A DNA stretch of 64,000 nt from Phycisphaerae bacterium (GCA_030601845.1 JAUWAY010000001.1:62001-126000), one strand, 5' to 3'; counted from the first letter of the stretch, positions 1-8,799 are shown. Numbers and translations: made by a program. The notes: generated from the letters alone by a model not told the origin.

Positions 1-863
1 ACTTCGGCTATCTCCGCAGCCAGTTCAAAACGCTCTATCTGCTTAATCGCAAACTGGCAATAACGTGCAGCTTTGCCCGCCTCTTTGTTGCCGGCAATTT
101 CAAGAAGTGCCTTCCTTATTTTTGTATAATCCTGCCTGGCTATTGGCTTGGCTTGCTGGGCCTGCATTTGCTTTTTCAGGGCGTAATATTCTTTGAGCTT
201 TTCGTCCTCAACAGAGAGCTTTGTGAGAACAACCGCGCCGGTATCAACAGCAGGAGCGGCAGTTAGCGGGACTTCTCCGACCTCGCCCAGGGCCTTTGTA
301 TATTTGGTGCTTACCCAAAGATAGGCACCGGCCGGTGGGACAATCTTATAATAATTGTCTTTCTCTTCACCCAGCAACTTGACTTTGTCACCCCGGTTTA
401 GCTTTACCTGCGGAGTCTCAGAATGTATGGGCTCCCTGTATTCCGAGCCGGCATAGACACGAACAGCGTCGCCGGTAACAGTCCCAATAGCAGGATTGTT
501 CAGGTCAATGCCGACATACTGCATTGAAATCCAGGAAAAACTGCCGGTCGGAGGGATAATGCGAGACCAACTGAATTGACTGCTGACAACCTTTACCCTG
601 TCCGTTTTGTTTAGCTTGCCACAGCGGTAGTAATTCGTACCCGGGCCGGAACGAATATAAACGTCATCGCCGGTTATCTCGGCAACATAAGGAAAAGATG
701 GCATACTCACAGCGTTAACGTCATCGGCCGAAACAGGTTTTTCGGGTAAAGTTGTAGTTTCCTGCCCGGCCTTCGCAGTCGCTTCGGCGGAGTAGGCGGC
801 AAAACCAATGGAGACCAATACTGTCAAAATGATAGCGATAAGGAAATTGATGCGAGATTGCAT
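1..863 (-). CDS. Exported protein with two SH3b-like domains (cut by window edge)
   Basis: Reading the minus strand from an ATG at 863 gives an open frame of 287 codons that runs off the left edge, so the C-terminus is missing and the ORF track does not list it. An AGGAG ribosome-binding site lies just upstream of the start. Residues 1-26 form a signal peptide (MQSRINFLIAIILTVLVS). Two similar modules follow, at about 55-120 and 125-190, with the bacterial SH3 pattern (DDVYIRSGPGTNYY, then DAVRVYAGSEYREP) and paired endings FSWISMQY and YLWVSTKY. After that comes a charged, Gln/Lys-rich helical stretch. SH3b domains usually bind peptidoglycan or peptide ligands, so a periplasmic or envelope role is likely but not shown. 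Nothing upstream within 1 kb suggests an operon partner. Confidence 0.8.
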   Translation of the reverse strand, partial: MQSRINFLIAIILTVLVSIGFAAYSAEATAKAGQETTTLPEKPVSADDVNAVSMPSFPYVAEITGDDVYIRSGPGTNYYRCGKLNKTDRVKVVSSQFSWSRIIPPTGSFSWISMQYVGIDLNNPAIGTVTGDAVRVYAGSEYREPIHSETPQVKLNRGDKVKLLGEEKDNYYKIVPPAGAYLWVSTKYTKALGEVGEVPLTAAPAVDTGAVVLTKLSVEDEKLKEYYALKKQMQAQQAKPIARQDYTKIRKALLEIAGNKEAGKAARYCQFAIKQIERFELAAEIAE

Positions 864-1239
864 TTTTTTAGCTCCTAAAAAAGGTTGTTATTGAAAAACA
901 GCTAAAACGCCAAACGATTTTACTTTGTTACCGCCGAGTTCGCAAGCCCCGCCAGGTTTACTTTCTTCGCTTCGGGCTTCGACTGAACTCAGCCGAATGT
1001 CCTCGAGGGCAGGTTTAATTTCTTTCTCTGCGCCCTCTGCGGTTGATTTTTTTGTTTTGGCTTCAAATTAGCACCGGTCTTGGTCGTTGTCAACTTTTTT
1101 ATTCCTGCGATGTCGGGGATTTTGAGGGGAAAGTTCGCATCAAACACGCAAGTTTTCGAACCAAATACGCAAGTTTTTAAATCTGGAATAACAAAGTTTA
1201 GGACTGAAATTATCCAGAATTTGATAAAATTGGCAAAAT

Positions 1240-1265
1240 TTAACCACAGATTTCACAGATTACAC
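1240..1265 (+). repeat. Dispersed spacer repeat (copy 1)
   Basis: This 26-nt segment containing ACAGATTTCACAGATTAC matches the reverse complement of 59132-59157 at 25 of 26 positions. A looser relative (AATCTGTGTAATCTGTGA) lies near 49770. Confidence 0.8.
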
Positions 1266-1327
1266 TGATTTTTGGGTCAAAAACGGGGGTTAGATAGTTA
1301 GGTTGTAGGGTTTGGGTAAAATAGGCA

Positions 1328-1449
1328 AGAAAAAAGTGGTGAAAAGTAGCGAAAAGTAGAGAAAAAATGAGAAAAGTAGAGAAAAAATGAGAAAAGTAGC
1401 GACAAAATTGCGAAAATTTGCAAAAAATAGAGAAAAATTGTGAAAAATG
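1328..1449. repeat. Phased A-tract run with 10-nt period
   Basis: Twelve A4-A6 blocks recur almost exactly every 10 nt, with units such as GAAAAGTAGA and GAAAAAATGA. One unit is 11 nt. A-tracts in phase with the helical turn are known to bend DNA, so this segment is probably intrinsically curved. It is not coding. Confidence 0.8.
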
Positions 1450-1454
1450 AACAC

Positions 1455-1510
1455 AGACCCAAGACACAAGACTCAAGACTCAAGACTGAAGACAGAGGAC
1501 AGAAGTCAGA
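1455..1510. repeat. Heptanucleotide tract (AGACTCA type)
   Basis: Eight consecutive 7-nt units in unbroken phase, with AGACTCA as the core and variants AGACACA, AGACTGA and AGTCAGA. The same unit family flanks the four-helix-bundle gene at 56717-57200. Confidence 0.85.
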
Positions 1511-1519
1511 TAGAGGTAA

Positions 1520-1547
1520 ATTCGAAATTCGAATATCGAAATCCGAA
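1520..1547. repeat. Heptanucleotide tract (ATTCGAA type)
   Basis: Four 7-nt units (ATTCGAA twice, TATCGAA, ATCCGAA) followed by ACAAATCCAAATGACC. The whole motif, including the trailing sequence, recurs at 53353-53395. Confidence 0.8.
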
Positions 1548-1918
1548 ACAAATCCAAATGACCGAAACTCAAAAAATCAAAACCGACCGCGGATTACACG
1601 GAGGAATATAGCCACGAATTGTCACGAATTTTCACTAATTATTTATTAGCCACATCCATGCTTCGCTCCTTAAGAGCTACGCAGGACAAGGAGGGCGGAA
1701 GACGAACGACGGACAGCTGGGTTCCCGCTCCCCGATCGGAGTCGAGGACAAGCTTCGCGGGCACAAGTCCATTCTCCGCAGTAGAATTGCTACGAAGGAT
1801 GAATTTCGCGGATTGCGCGGAGACAACATCATGATAATTTCAGTTGAATTAACACAGGCGATTGTTAAAATGGTGCGGTGATGGTGTGTGGAGAAAAACT
1901 TAATAAGAGTTAACCTAT

Positions 1919-2893
1919 ATGTATGACAGAGTCATTGACAAGGTAATAATTAAGTGTCCAGAGTGTAAACAAAAACTCAGGTTCCCTTTGTTCCAGAGCA
2001 AAATATTGACAGTAAAGTGCTCGAATTGTAACACCGAATTCGATTTTGATTGTAAAAGATACCGGGTAAAAAGAGCACTGGTGAAGACGTGTTATGGTCT
2101 AATAATTACAGTCTTTGTCGTTGTTGATATTTTCGTCCTATTTTCTTTCATACCTAAATCACGTGCTGCAGTAGCTGAAGTTAGGACTAAGGCTCAGCAA
2201 AGTTACAAAAAGAAAATAAAAGAAATAGAAAACGATTTTTCACAGGAGATAATTACTCTTAAAAACACTTATGCCAAAGAGATAGCAAAAGTTAACAAGT
2301 ATAGATTAAGAGAAAGCGCAATAACGCATTATACCAAGATTTGGCAAGAAAGAAAAAACTACAATTCTCGATATGCCATAACACCTCGTGAGAAGGCTCA
2401 ATTAGAAATGCTTGCATTGGCTAAAGAAAAAACTGAGCCTATAGAAAAGATAATCAGAAACATTACGAGGAAAGCCGCTCCAAAGAATTCAGAGATAAGC
2501 ACATATACAACATCGGCAGGGATAAGATTAGATATAAATTTTGATATGTCAGAACTAACAAGCGGAGAGAGAGGTGTAAGAACAAAGCATTCAACTATAA
2601 ATTCGTTAAAGAAAGAAACTATAAGGTTGATTTCCAAAGTTACAAATGACGTTTACGAGTTTTGCCGAGATTTAGATTTGGAAACTATTGCAATTGGTTG
2701 TAAACATTTTGTTAATATTGAATATGAAGACGGTTCTTCTATGAAGGAGAACATTATTATTTATAAGGTCAGATTAGATAGGAAAAGCATTAAGAAGCTG
2801 GAACACAATCCATTTCTTGATATTTATTCAACAACAAAATATTTTCAAATTGAAAAAGATGATTTTCCTAACTTGAGCATTGAATTTTTTTAA
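1919..2893 (+). CDS. Zinc-ribbon membrane protein of unknown function
   Basis: 324 aa starting at ATG 1919. The N-terminus carries two Cys pairs (CPECKQKLRFP and CSNCNTEFDF, about residues 13-43), the layout of a short MJ0042/zinc-ribbon knuckle. One transmembrane helix follows at about 58-78 (TCYGLIITVFVVVDIFVLFSF). Residues 85-125 form a Lys/Glu-rich, probably coiled-coil segment and the rest is a mixed, likely extracytoplasmic domain that I do not recognise. The next gene starts 16 nt downstream on the same strand and has the same topology (helix, coiled coil, domain), so the two are probably co-transcribed. Both are AT-rich compared with their neighbours, which could mean recent acquisition. 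Confidence 0.75.
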   Translation: MYDRVIDKVIIKCPECKQKLRFPLFQSKILTVKCSNCNTEFDFDCKRYRVKRALVKTCYGLIITVFVVVDIFVLFSFIPKSRAAVAEVRTKAQQSYKKKIKEIENDFSQEIITLKNTYAKEIAKVNKYRLRESAITHYTKIWQERKNYNSRYAITPREKAQLEMLALAKEKTEPIEKIIRNITRKAAPKNSEISTYTTSAGIRLDINFDMSELTSGERGVRTKHSTINSLKKETIRLISKVTNDVYEFCRDLDLETIAIGCKHFVNIEYEDGSSMKENIIIYKVRLDRKSIKKLEHNPFLDIYSTTKYFQIEKDDFPNLSIEFF

Positions 2894-2909
2894 TTTAAGT
2901 GCTGAGAGC

Positions 2910-3878
2910 ATGAGAAACAAACCTTATGTAATTCTAATTGTGTTGCTTGCCATGTGTCCTTTAGAGATTGCCGTTATCAATCTTTGGGCTATTTGCAAAA
3001 AACGTGCACTAATAAATGACTCCGAAGCAAAACTATCAGCTTGGCAATTAAACAAGCGGCTAAAACATGAAAAAGAAAAAAAAGCTTTGAATGATGAATT
3101 TGAAAAAAATAGATACTTGGCGACTGGTGATAATGTTTATGAAAGAATTTACAACAAACAAGGGCAGAGCATTATTAATTTGATTGAAGGATTATCAAAG
3201 GAAGCATTTCCGGATAATTGGCAATGCGAAGCAAAAGTAGAAGAATTCACCAATTTTATATTACTAGTTCATGCTCCAGTTAAAAACAGCGAGTTCCAAA
3301 TTTCAGAAATTATGAAATACACTATCCCCATTATTACTTATACAAAACCTTATTTGAAGAATGTATGCTTGTTTGATAAAAACCATAAATGTATCCTGTT
3401 TTTTGACGGGATTGCGCTAGCGGAATTAGATGCAAAAAGGAAGCTGGATTCCAAGACTATTTTAGACGTAAAACACAAGGGGGAAATGTTTACTCGATAT
3501 AATTCTGTAAGAATAGACTGCAAGAAATTGCGTGGACATATTTTTATTCCTGTAACAGTCTCAGGAGAATACGGAATTCATGACTGCTTCATGATGTTAG
3601 ATACAGGGGCTTCTATGACGGTAATATCTTTAGAGTTAGCAGGGAAAACTGGCGGGGAAGATTTAAACTTGGTTAGAAGAGAATATTTCCACACGGTAAA
3701 AGGACCAATGAGCTGCCCTATCGTAGAAAGGAGCATTTTAGTGGGCGGTATTGGGCAAAGACAGACTGTTGCAGTTAATTTGCAAGATACGACCAACTTA
3801 CTTGGTGTGGATTTCTTTCAGGATAAAAATTACACTATAGATTCATCCTCTAATTGCATATATATTTGGGCTAAATGA
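2910..3878 (+). CDS. Membrane-anchored retropepsin-like aspartic protease
   Basis: The listed ORF opens with TTG at 2880 and overlaps the previous gene. The first ATG is at 2910, giving 322 aa, and I prefer it. A transmembrane helix sits at about 6-27, then a Lys/Glu-rich coiled coil (about 45-75), then a C-terminal domain with the sequence MMLDTGASMTVISLELA. The DTGA motif with catalytic Asp near residue 231, followed by a hydrophobic strand, is the signature of single-lobed retropepsin-like proteases, which act as dimers. The second family hallmark, a hydrophobic-hydrophobic-Gly strand, is matched by TNLLGVDFF near the end. The substrate is unknown. It pairs with the zinc-ribbon protein just upstream. 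Confidence 0.7.
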   Translation: MRNKPYVILIVLLAMCPLEIAVINLWAICKKRALINDSEAKLSAWQLNKRLKHEKEKKALNDEFEKNRYLATGDNVYERIYNKQGQSIINLIEGLSKEAFPDNWQCEAKVEEFTNFILLVHAPVKNSEFQISEIMKYTIPIITYTKPYLKNVCLFDKNHKCILFFDGIALAELDAKRKLDSKTILDVKHKGEMFTRYNSVRIDCKKLRGHIFIPVTVSGEYGIHDCFMMLDTGASMTVISLELAGKTGGEDLNLVRREYFHTVKGPMSCPIVERSILVGGIGQRQTVAVNLQDTTNLLGVDFFQDKNYTIDSSSNCIYIWAK

Positions 3879-3967
3879 ACAGGCTCTGGTGCAATATAAT
3901 AGCTCTTATGAGTGAACTATCGAAGTCCTTTTTCTCAACTCCCGGCCGGTTCGATCCACCTTTTTAA

Positions 3968-4072
3968 TTGATTATCGATTAATGATTATTGATTATTTAC
4001 TATTTAGCCGATAGTATTTGGCCGTTGGTAGTTCGTAGTTCAGAGGTCAGAAATCGAGAATCGGGAGCGTGT
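3968..4072. repeat. Heptanucleotide tract with drifting units, abutting yebC
   Basis: Fifteen 7-nt units fill this stretch and end exactly at the yebC ATG. The unit changes step by step from TTGATTA and ATGATTA through TTTAGCC and GTTCGTA to GTTCAGA, AATCGAG and AATCGGG. The last units provide the GGGAG ribosome-binding site. Confidence 0.75.
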
Positions 4073-4822
4073 ATGTCAGGTCATTCACACTGGGCGGGCA
4101 TAAGATATAAAAAGGCGGTTACCGACGCCAAGCGGGGCAAGATGTGGAGCAAATTGGCCCGAATGATAATAGTTGCGGCCAAGAGCGGTGGTGGTGACCC
4201 TGCTGCGAATATTTCCCTGCGATATGCGATAGACAAGGCCAAGGCGGCCAATATGCCGAAAGATACGATAGAGAAGGCAATCAAGAAAGGCACCGGCGAG
4301 GTGAAAGGAGTCAATTTCGAGGAGGTGCTGTACGAGGGCTACGCACCTGGCGGAGTGGCCATAATGGTTGATGCCCTGACGGACAACCGCAACCGGACCA
4401 CGCCGGAAATCAAAAGGCTGTTCGAGAAGTTAGGGGGCTCGTTGGGGACAAGCGGGTGCGTGAACTGGATGTTCGCCAAGTTGGGTCTTATCACGGTCAG
4501 CACCGCTGAAGCCGACGAAGATGAGCTTCTGGAGATTGCCCTGGCAGCAGGGGCAGACGATATGCAAACTGTTGGGGGTATTTTTGAGATAACCTGTGCG
4601 CCAGCTGCTTACGAGAAGCTAAAAGAGCGACTGCAAGAAAAGGAGATAGCCACCGAGGTAGCCGAGATTTCGATGGTTCCGCAGAATACTGTGCCGGTCA
4701 ACGATGCGTCAACTGCGAAGAAGATAATTTCGATGATGGAGGCGTTTGAAGACCACGACGATGTTCAAAACGTATATGCAAACTTTGACATACCCGATGA
4801 AATCGTATCTCGTATATCGTGA
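4073..4822 (+). CDS. yebC: YebC/PmpR-family protein (TACO1-type)
   Basis: 249 aa from ATG 4073. The 84 nt before it in the ORF are spacer repeat, and GGGAG lies 6 nt upstream of the chosen start. The N-terminus MSGHSHWAGIRYKKAVTDAKRG is the typical YebC opening (SGHSKW...IKHKKAA.DAKRGK), and the length matches the family. Members are cytoplasmic. They have long been annotated as transcriptional regulators, and related proteins such as TACO1 and YebC2 act on ribosomes stalled at proline stretches, so a translation role is plausible. The last residues (IVSRIS) and the stop codon are encoded by the start of the CGTATAT heptad tract, so that tract has set the C-terminus. The next gene is convergent. 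Confidence 0.95.
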   Translation: MSGHSHWAGIRYKKAVTDAKRGKMWSKLARMIIVAAKSGGGDPAANISLRYAIDKAKAANMPKDTIEKAIKKGTGEVKGVNFEEVLYEGYAPGGVAIMVDALTDNRNRTTPEIKRLFEKLGGSLGTSGCVNWMFAKLGLITVSTAEADEDELLEIALAAGADDMQTVGGIFEITCAPAAYEKLKERLQEKEIATEVAEISMVPQNTVPVNDASTAKKIISMMEAFEDHDDVQNVYANFDIPDEIVSRIS

Positions 4823-4871
4823 TTCGTATATCGTATATCGTATATCGTATATCGTATATCGTATATCGTTT
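4802..4871. repeat. Heptanucleotide tract (ATCGTAT type) overlapping the yebC stop
   Basis: Ten 7-nt units in phase, mostly ATCGTAT, with variants CTCGTAT, ATCGTGA, TTCGTAT and ATCGTTT. The variant ATCGTGA supplies the TGA stop of yebC. The tract ends 5 nt short of the convergent O-antigen ligase stop. Confidence 0.9.
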
Positions 4872-4875
4872 TGCG

Positions 4876-7185
4876 TTATGGGGTTGTTTGCCGGGAGAGG
4901 GATTTTAGTCGGTCTTTTGCAAGAAGGTATTTATCCTGGCCGAGTCGGCTAACTATTTTTTTCCATTCGGGATACATTATCTGAAACTGCCGGCGGAAGG
5001 CCTCTTCGATGTCGATTGCTTTTTTGTAGTGCTCGATGGCAATATCGGTTTTGCCAAGCTGCTCTGCGATGTTAGCCAGTTTGAAGTGCAGCCGGGCTGA
5101 GCCGGGATAACATTCGACGGCAAGTATGGCACTATCAAAGCCCTTATTTAGATAATCGCGGCTTTGCTGCTGAGGCGAGGCCTCTGCCAGCAGATTATAG
5201 ACGGTGCTTAGTTTCTCATAGTTTTTGAAATCGGCCTTGTTGCGAGCAATTGCGGCGAGAAAAGACTCTTCGGCCTTTTCAAGCAGAGCGGATTGAGTTT
5301 GGCCTGTCTGGTAGTAATGCTGCAGATAGAGCTTGCCGTTCAGATTCGGCGCAGTTGGGTCGAGCGAATCAAGCTCTGCAGCGTGAGCCAAAAGCTCGTG
5401 TGGGTATTGATTCCGGCTCATTGCCGTCTGAATGGTTTTGGTGACTGCGGCCACCGGCCACCACACAAAACTAAAATAGCTTCCAATTATTACCAGGGCG
5501 GCTGCGAGTACTATCGCTTTTACAAAAGGAGCAGGTTTTGAAACGAATTGCGGTCGTTGTTTTTGGTGGAAATCTATCGCAATCAGACAGGCGATTATCA
5601 CCCAAAGAGTGGTAAGAACGCCCGGTTCAAAAATGGCAAAGTCTATTAGATTGTGCAGAAGGACGCCTAAGACGGCGGCGAAAAGAGCGGCGGCAAAATA
5701 CGTGACTCGTGGCTCGTGACTCGTGACTCGTGTTGTGTTCAACGGGGCTGTTAGAAGCCAAAAGCCGATGACAAAAAGAGCTACGGGCGGAATATAATAT
5801 CTGCTTATCACGTAAATCATTACGGCAAGGTCATCGGTTGTGACGGGCATAAAGATTAGTCGAGTGAACAGTAAAAGAACCGATATGATAATTAAGAAAA
5901 TTGTAACGAGTGTAGCAAAAGCCGGGTCCGGCTGGTGAGCTTTCGGCGGGTGTAGCCCGGTTCTGGTAGAAGCTGCCCGCCATAACGGCAGAAAGACAAG
6001 AGCCAGGAAACCGACAAGGCCGAGCGGGCCATATTGAGTCAGGATGCTGAGCGGGAAATTGTGTGGGTCCGCAACGGTTTCCAGGGCCTCTGCGGGTTTG
6101 TAACGGGGATAAAAATGTGGGAAGTTTCCTGGCCCGACGCCTGTAAGGTAATGGTCGGCATACATTTTCGCTGATGCGTGCCAGTACTGCCATCTAACGA
6201 GCATTGAATTGCCACCCGGCAGTCGGCCGTGAGCCAGTCCGTACGACACGACGGCCCAGGCGCCCGTGATGGCCAATAGTAAGCAAGCAAGGAATATGGC
6301 CTTTCTGTGGGTCTTTAGCCAGTTGCCAAAGCGAAGCAGCGCGACATATATTGCGACGGCAAATAGCAATCCAATAATTGCACCTTTGCTGCGTGTAATG
6401 ACAAGGCCCGACAAAACGACTACGACTGCGATGCCGGAGGTAACAAGCCAAAGAGGCCGAAACGCATGATACTTGCGATATTTGAATTTTTCGATAAACA
6501 AAGCAACGGCTGCAAAAGACGCCATTAATGCGAATGAGCCGGCGGAATTCCGTGTTGTGAAAAATCCGCTAACGCCTTTTGAGTAGAGCCGGTGTTCAAA
6601 AAGAAATTGTTGGAAGGTGTCCGGCTCTATTCCGAGCGGTTCGAGCATGGTTTCCGGAGCCTGTTCGTATTGCTCAATCGTCATCTGGTTGCTGAAGAGA
6701 AATTGCTCGGTACATTGATAGGCCGAGACCACGCCCAAAGCAGCAATTACAGCCAGGACCAGCTTTATTTTTGCTTGCGAATCCAATATTTGTACGAGCA
6801 GGACGGCCATAAGCGGTGGTGCAAGAACGACAGCGAAATGGGTGATTGCCAATCGTTTATTTGCGGCTGCAAAGCCGGCGACAATAGCAGCTACGCAGAA
6901 GATGCACAGACCAATTTCTATGCCGGTGAAGCGGTACAAAAATCTTTTACTACAAGAACTCCATATAAACCAAAAAACGAAAGAGAGGAACAAAACAGCC
7001 GACACGGATAAGCTGTAGACATCGTTACCGAGGTTAGCCGACAGAGTGGATGACTGCATAATCGGGCCTTCGGTAAGCGTGGTGCGAAGTGCAATCACGC
7101 AAAGGCAGAGGGCCAGCAGGACGTATTCCAGAAATAGCCGGGCTCTGCTTTTGGAAAAATCCGGATTAGTCGGTGATTTTGTCAT
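4876..7185 (-). CDS. O-antigen ligase/polymerase-like membrane protein with C-terminal TPRs
   Basis: Start chosen at ATG 7185 (MTKSPTNPDF); the ORF track opens at a TTG six codons earlier. The 769-aa protein has about a dozen predicted membrane helices up to residue ~570, with the long periplasmic loop and the HNFPLSILTQYGPLGLVGF segment typical of the Wzy_C/O-antigen ligase family. The last 180 residues are helical TPR-like repeats (SARLHFKLANIAEQLGKTDI). Members transfer or polymerise lipid-linked glycans on the periplasmic face. The start overlaps the end of the WecA/MraY-like gene by 20 nt, so the two are translationally coupled and probably in one glycan pathway. A 7-nt tract (GACTCGT units) lies in frame inside the gene and encodes TTRVTSHEPRVTY between helices. 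Confidence 0.85.
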   Translation of the reverse strand: MTKSPTNPDFSKSRARLFLEYVLLALCLCVIALRTTLTEGPIMQSSTLSANLGNDVYSLSVSAVLFLSFVFWFIWSSCSKRFLYRFTGIEIGLCIFCVAAIVAGFAAANKRLAITHFAVVLAPPLMAVLLVQILDSQAKIKLVLAVIAALGVVSAYQCTEQFLFSNQMTIEQYEQAPETMLEPLGIEPDTFQQFLFEHRLYSKGVSGFFTTRNSAGSFALMASFAAVALFIEKFKYRKYHAFRPLWLVTSGIAVVVVLSGLVITRSKGAIIGLLFAVAIYVALLRFGNWLKTHRKAIFLACLLLAITGAWAVVSYGLAHGRLPGGNSMLVRWQYWHASAKMYADHYLTGVGPGNFPHFYPRYKPAEALETVADPHNFPLSILTQYGPLGLVGFLALVFLPLWRAASTRTGLHPPKAHQPDPAFATLVTIFLIIISVLLLFTRLIFMPVTTDDLAVMIYVISRYYIPPVALFVIGFWLLTAPLNTTRVTSHEPRVTYFAAALFAAVLGVLLHNLIDFAIFEPGVLTTLWVIIACLIAIDFHQKQRPQFVSKPAPFVKAIVLAAALVIIGSYFSFVWWPVAAVTKTIQTAMSRNQYPHELLAHAAELDSLDPTAPNLNGKLYLQHYYQTGQTQSALLEKAEESFLAAIARNKADFKNYEKLSTVYNLLAEASPQQQSRDYLNKGFDSAILAVECYPGSARLHFKLANIAEQLGKTDIAIEHYKKAIDIEEAFRRQFQIMYPEWKKIVSRLGQDKYLLAKDRLKSLSRQTTP
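5697..5731. repeat. Heptanucleotide tract inside a coding region (O-antigen ligase gene)
   Basis: Five 7-nt units, AATACGT then GACTCGT-type, sit in frame within the membrane-protein gene and encode the peptide TRVTSHEPRVTY on the minus strand. The same units form spacer tracts at 24921, 40183 and 43480. Confidence 0.85.
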
Positions 7186-8260
7186 TTTTGGCGGTGGTTT
7201 CAAAAACAGCGATAATTGCTAATACCATAATTGTTTGAAAGAAGATAAGGACGGCGCCGGCCAGATTGACCTGATAGAGGAATGTTGCGCCAAGGCCGGT
7301 GCAGAGCGTAGCCAAATATAATGTCAGTACCGTTTGGGTATCGGTCAATCCGTGTTTTTTGAGGCGGTGCGAGAAGTGCTGGGTGTCACCGATGAAAGGG
7401 CTTTTGCCCTGTTTTATCCGCAGCAAAGTTACGCTGATAAAGTCATAGAGGGGGACGGCCATAACAAGCAGCGGCAGAAAGACCGGATACCATTGGCCGG
7501 GTTGTGCCTGGTGATAGTACGTAGTGCGGAGGGTCAAAAGCGCGACGAAGAAGCCCACGATTAGCGAGCCGGCGTCGCCGGCGAAGATTTTCGCGGGCGG
7601 GAAATTGAATACCAGAAAGCCCAACAATGTCCCTATGAAAACAAGCGCCAGGCCGCCGACAAAGACCTGGCCGCTTATGGCGGCTGCGGTGAATAGAATT
7701 GCAGTGGCTATGACGGCGATACCGGCGGCGGCGCCGTCCATATTGTCGAGGAAGTTAAAGGCATTGATAATCAGGACTATCCAGACGGCAGAGAAGGTAG
7801 TGGTGATTATTTTGTTTTCAATAAAAAACTCAACGCGGACATCTGCGAAGGTGGCGGCAATTATTGCAACAGCAAACTGGACGATGAGTTTGAAGAACGG
7901 GCTGAGATGTTTTTTGTCATCCCATAGGCCGAGCACAAACAGGATAAATACGCAGAGCAATATAATTAAAAGCTGGTTGATTTTACCTGAGAAATCAGCC
8001 GGGTCGATATTGGCGGTTCGGGCAAGCGAGTCAAGACGGCTGGGCAGGACTTTTATTGCAGTGGTAGCGGCGAGAATGAAAACCATTAGTGTGATAAAGA
8101 TTGCGATGCCGCCGCCGAGAGGGACGGCGGTTTGGTGGTATCTATCCTGGGCTGGATGTGCAACGAATCCGGCGCGAGTAGCCAGCTTTCTTACAACGGC
8201 CGTTAAGATGACCGACAGGGCAAATGAGCCGAGAAGTAAGATTATTGCCAATATGGTCAA
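7166..8260 (-). CDS. WecA/TagO/MraY-type polyprenyl-phosphate sugar-1-phosphate transferase
   Basis: The ORF track opens at GTG 8323, but that overlaps the previous gene by 67 nt. The TTG at 8260 overlaps the DUF4416 stop as TTGA with GGAG upstream, giving 364 aa, and is my choice. It is a multi-spanning membrane enzyme. Family signatures visible are GLWDDKKHLSPFFK (the DD motif), NAFNFLDNMDGAAAG and IFAGDAGSLIVGF. Such enzymes move a sugar-1-phosphate from a UDP-sugar to undecaprenyl phosphate, the first step in O-antigen, teichoic-acid or other envelope glycans. The HIP-type loop near the end (GDTQHFSHRLKKHGL) fits WecA/TagO better than MraY. It lies directly before the O-antigen ligase-like gene. 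Confidence 0.88.
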   Translation of the reverse strand: MTILAIILLLGSFALSVILTAVVRKLATRAGFVAHPAQDRYHQTAVPLGGGIAIFITLMVFILAATTAIKVLPSRLDSLARTANIDPADFSGKINQLLIILLCVFILFVLGLWDDKKHLSPFFKLIVQFAVAIIAATFADVRVEFFIENKIITTTFSAVWIVLIINAFNFLDNMDGAAAGIAVIATAILFTAAAISGQVFVGGLALVFIGTLLGFLVFNFPPAKIFAGDAGSLIVGFFVALLTLRTTYYHQAQPGQWYPVFLPLLVMAVPLYDFISVTLLRIKQGKSPFIGDTQHFSHRLKKHGLTDTQTVLTLYLATLCTGLGATFLYQVNLAGAVLIFFQTIMVLAIIAVFETTAKNDKITD

Positions 8261-8799
8261 CGTTTCGATTTTAGCTGCTCCAGTAATCGGGTTCTGACTT
8301 TGGTGAAAAAATCTAAATAGCACTGCTGTTTGTAATCAGGGTAGGTATATCGTAAAGGGTGCCAGTGGCCTTTATCAAAAATCAGTGTTACTTCGGCGAA
8401 CATTTTTTTGCCGATATATATACGATGCGAGTAGTTTTTTGTTGTGGCTAAAATCAGCTTGGATGGTTCAATTAAGCCTGGGTCCAGATTTACCGGCCTG
8501 GGCAGTGGCAGGGCTAACTTTGCTGCTAACTTTTGTTCAAGTTTGTTTGTTAGGTGTTTGATTTTAGCTAATTTGCCGGGGTCAATCAGCTTTTCGACGC
8601 TGACAAACTGCCTTAAGATATGGTCACCGGTTTCGTCTTTATAATAATCTGTCTGTGTGAACGGCCAGACATCGCTTACAAAATCGAGCGTGCCAAACCT
8701 GCCCATTAGCGCCTCGATTGCGGCGTGCAGACACTGCTGGTCGGCTGCCAGAATCCCGATTATCAATTTAACCGGCTTTGGTTTATTTAATTCCCACAT
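8257..8799 (-). CDS. DUF4416 family protein
   Basis: 180 aa, ATG start. Sequence features match the DUF4416 family: an N-terminal PVKLIIGILAADQ strand, then DVWPFTQTDYYKDETG, a conserved PRPVNLDPGLIEPSKLILAT core and a C-terminal PDYKQQCYLDFF. The function of the family is not established. It is soluble with no signal peptide. Its stop overlaps the preferred start of the following sugar-phosphate transferase gene, so it probably belongs to the same transcript. Members are common in planctomycetes and other deep-branching bacteria. Confidence 0.85.
   Translation of the reverse strand: MWELNKPKPVKLIIGILAADQQCLHAAIEALMGRFGTLDFVSDVWPFTQTDYYKDETGDHILRQFVSVEKLIDPGKLAKIKHLTNKLEQKLAAKLALPLPRPVNLDPGLIEPSKLILATTKNYSHRIYIGKKMFAEVTLIFDKGHWHPLRYTYPDYKQQCYLDFFTKVRTRLLEQLKSKR

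Larger units (their letters stand above)
864..1918. other. Repeat-filled intergenic region, no gene seen
   Basis: About 1 kb without a credible gene; the short ORFs in it are low-complexity. It holds, in order, a GC-rich stretch resembling dispersed planctomycete spacer repeats (about 940-1020), a copy of the ACAGATTTCACAGATTAC repeat, a 120-bp phased A-tract run, two heptanucleotide tracts and two hairpin-like segments near 1657-1700 and 1769-1800. Confidence 0.7.

Noticed and set aside
3938-3962. tRNA 3' half (GGCCGGTTCGATCCACC)
   Set aside because: The T-arm stem does not pair (GCCGG against CCACC) and no acceptor or anticodon stem is found upstream.
4802-4871. CRISPR array
   Set aside because: The units are 7 nt without spacers, the sequence is AT-rich and no cas genes are near. 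All other tandem tracts fail for the same reason.
7524-8297. 257-aa plus-strand ORF
   Set aside because: It is the shadow of the sugar-phosphate transferase gene; the residues are basic and repetitive, and the opposite frame has clear family motifs.
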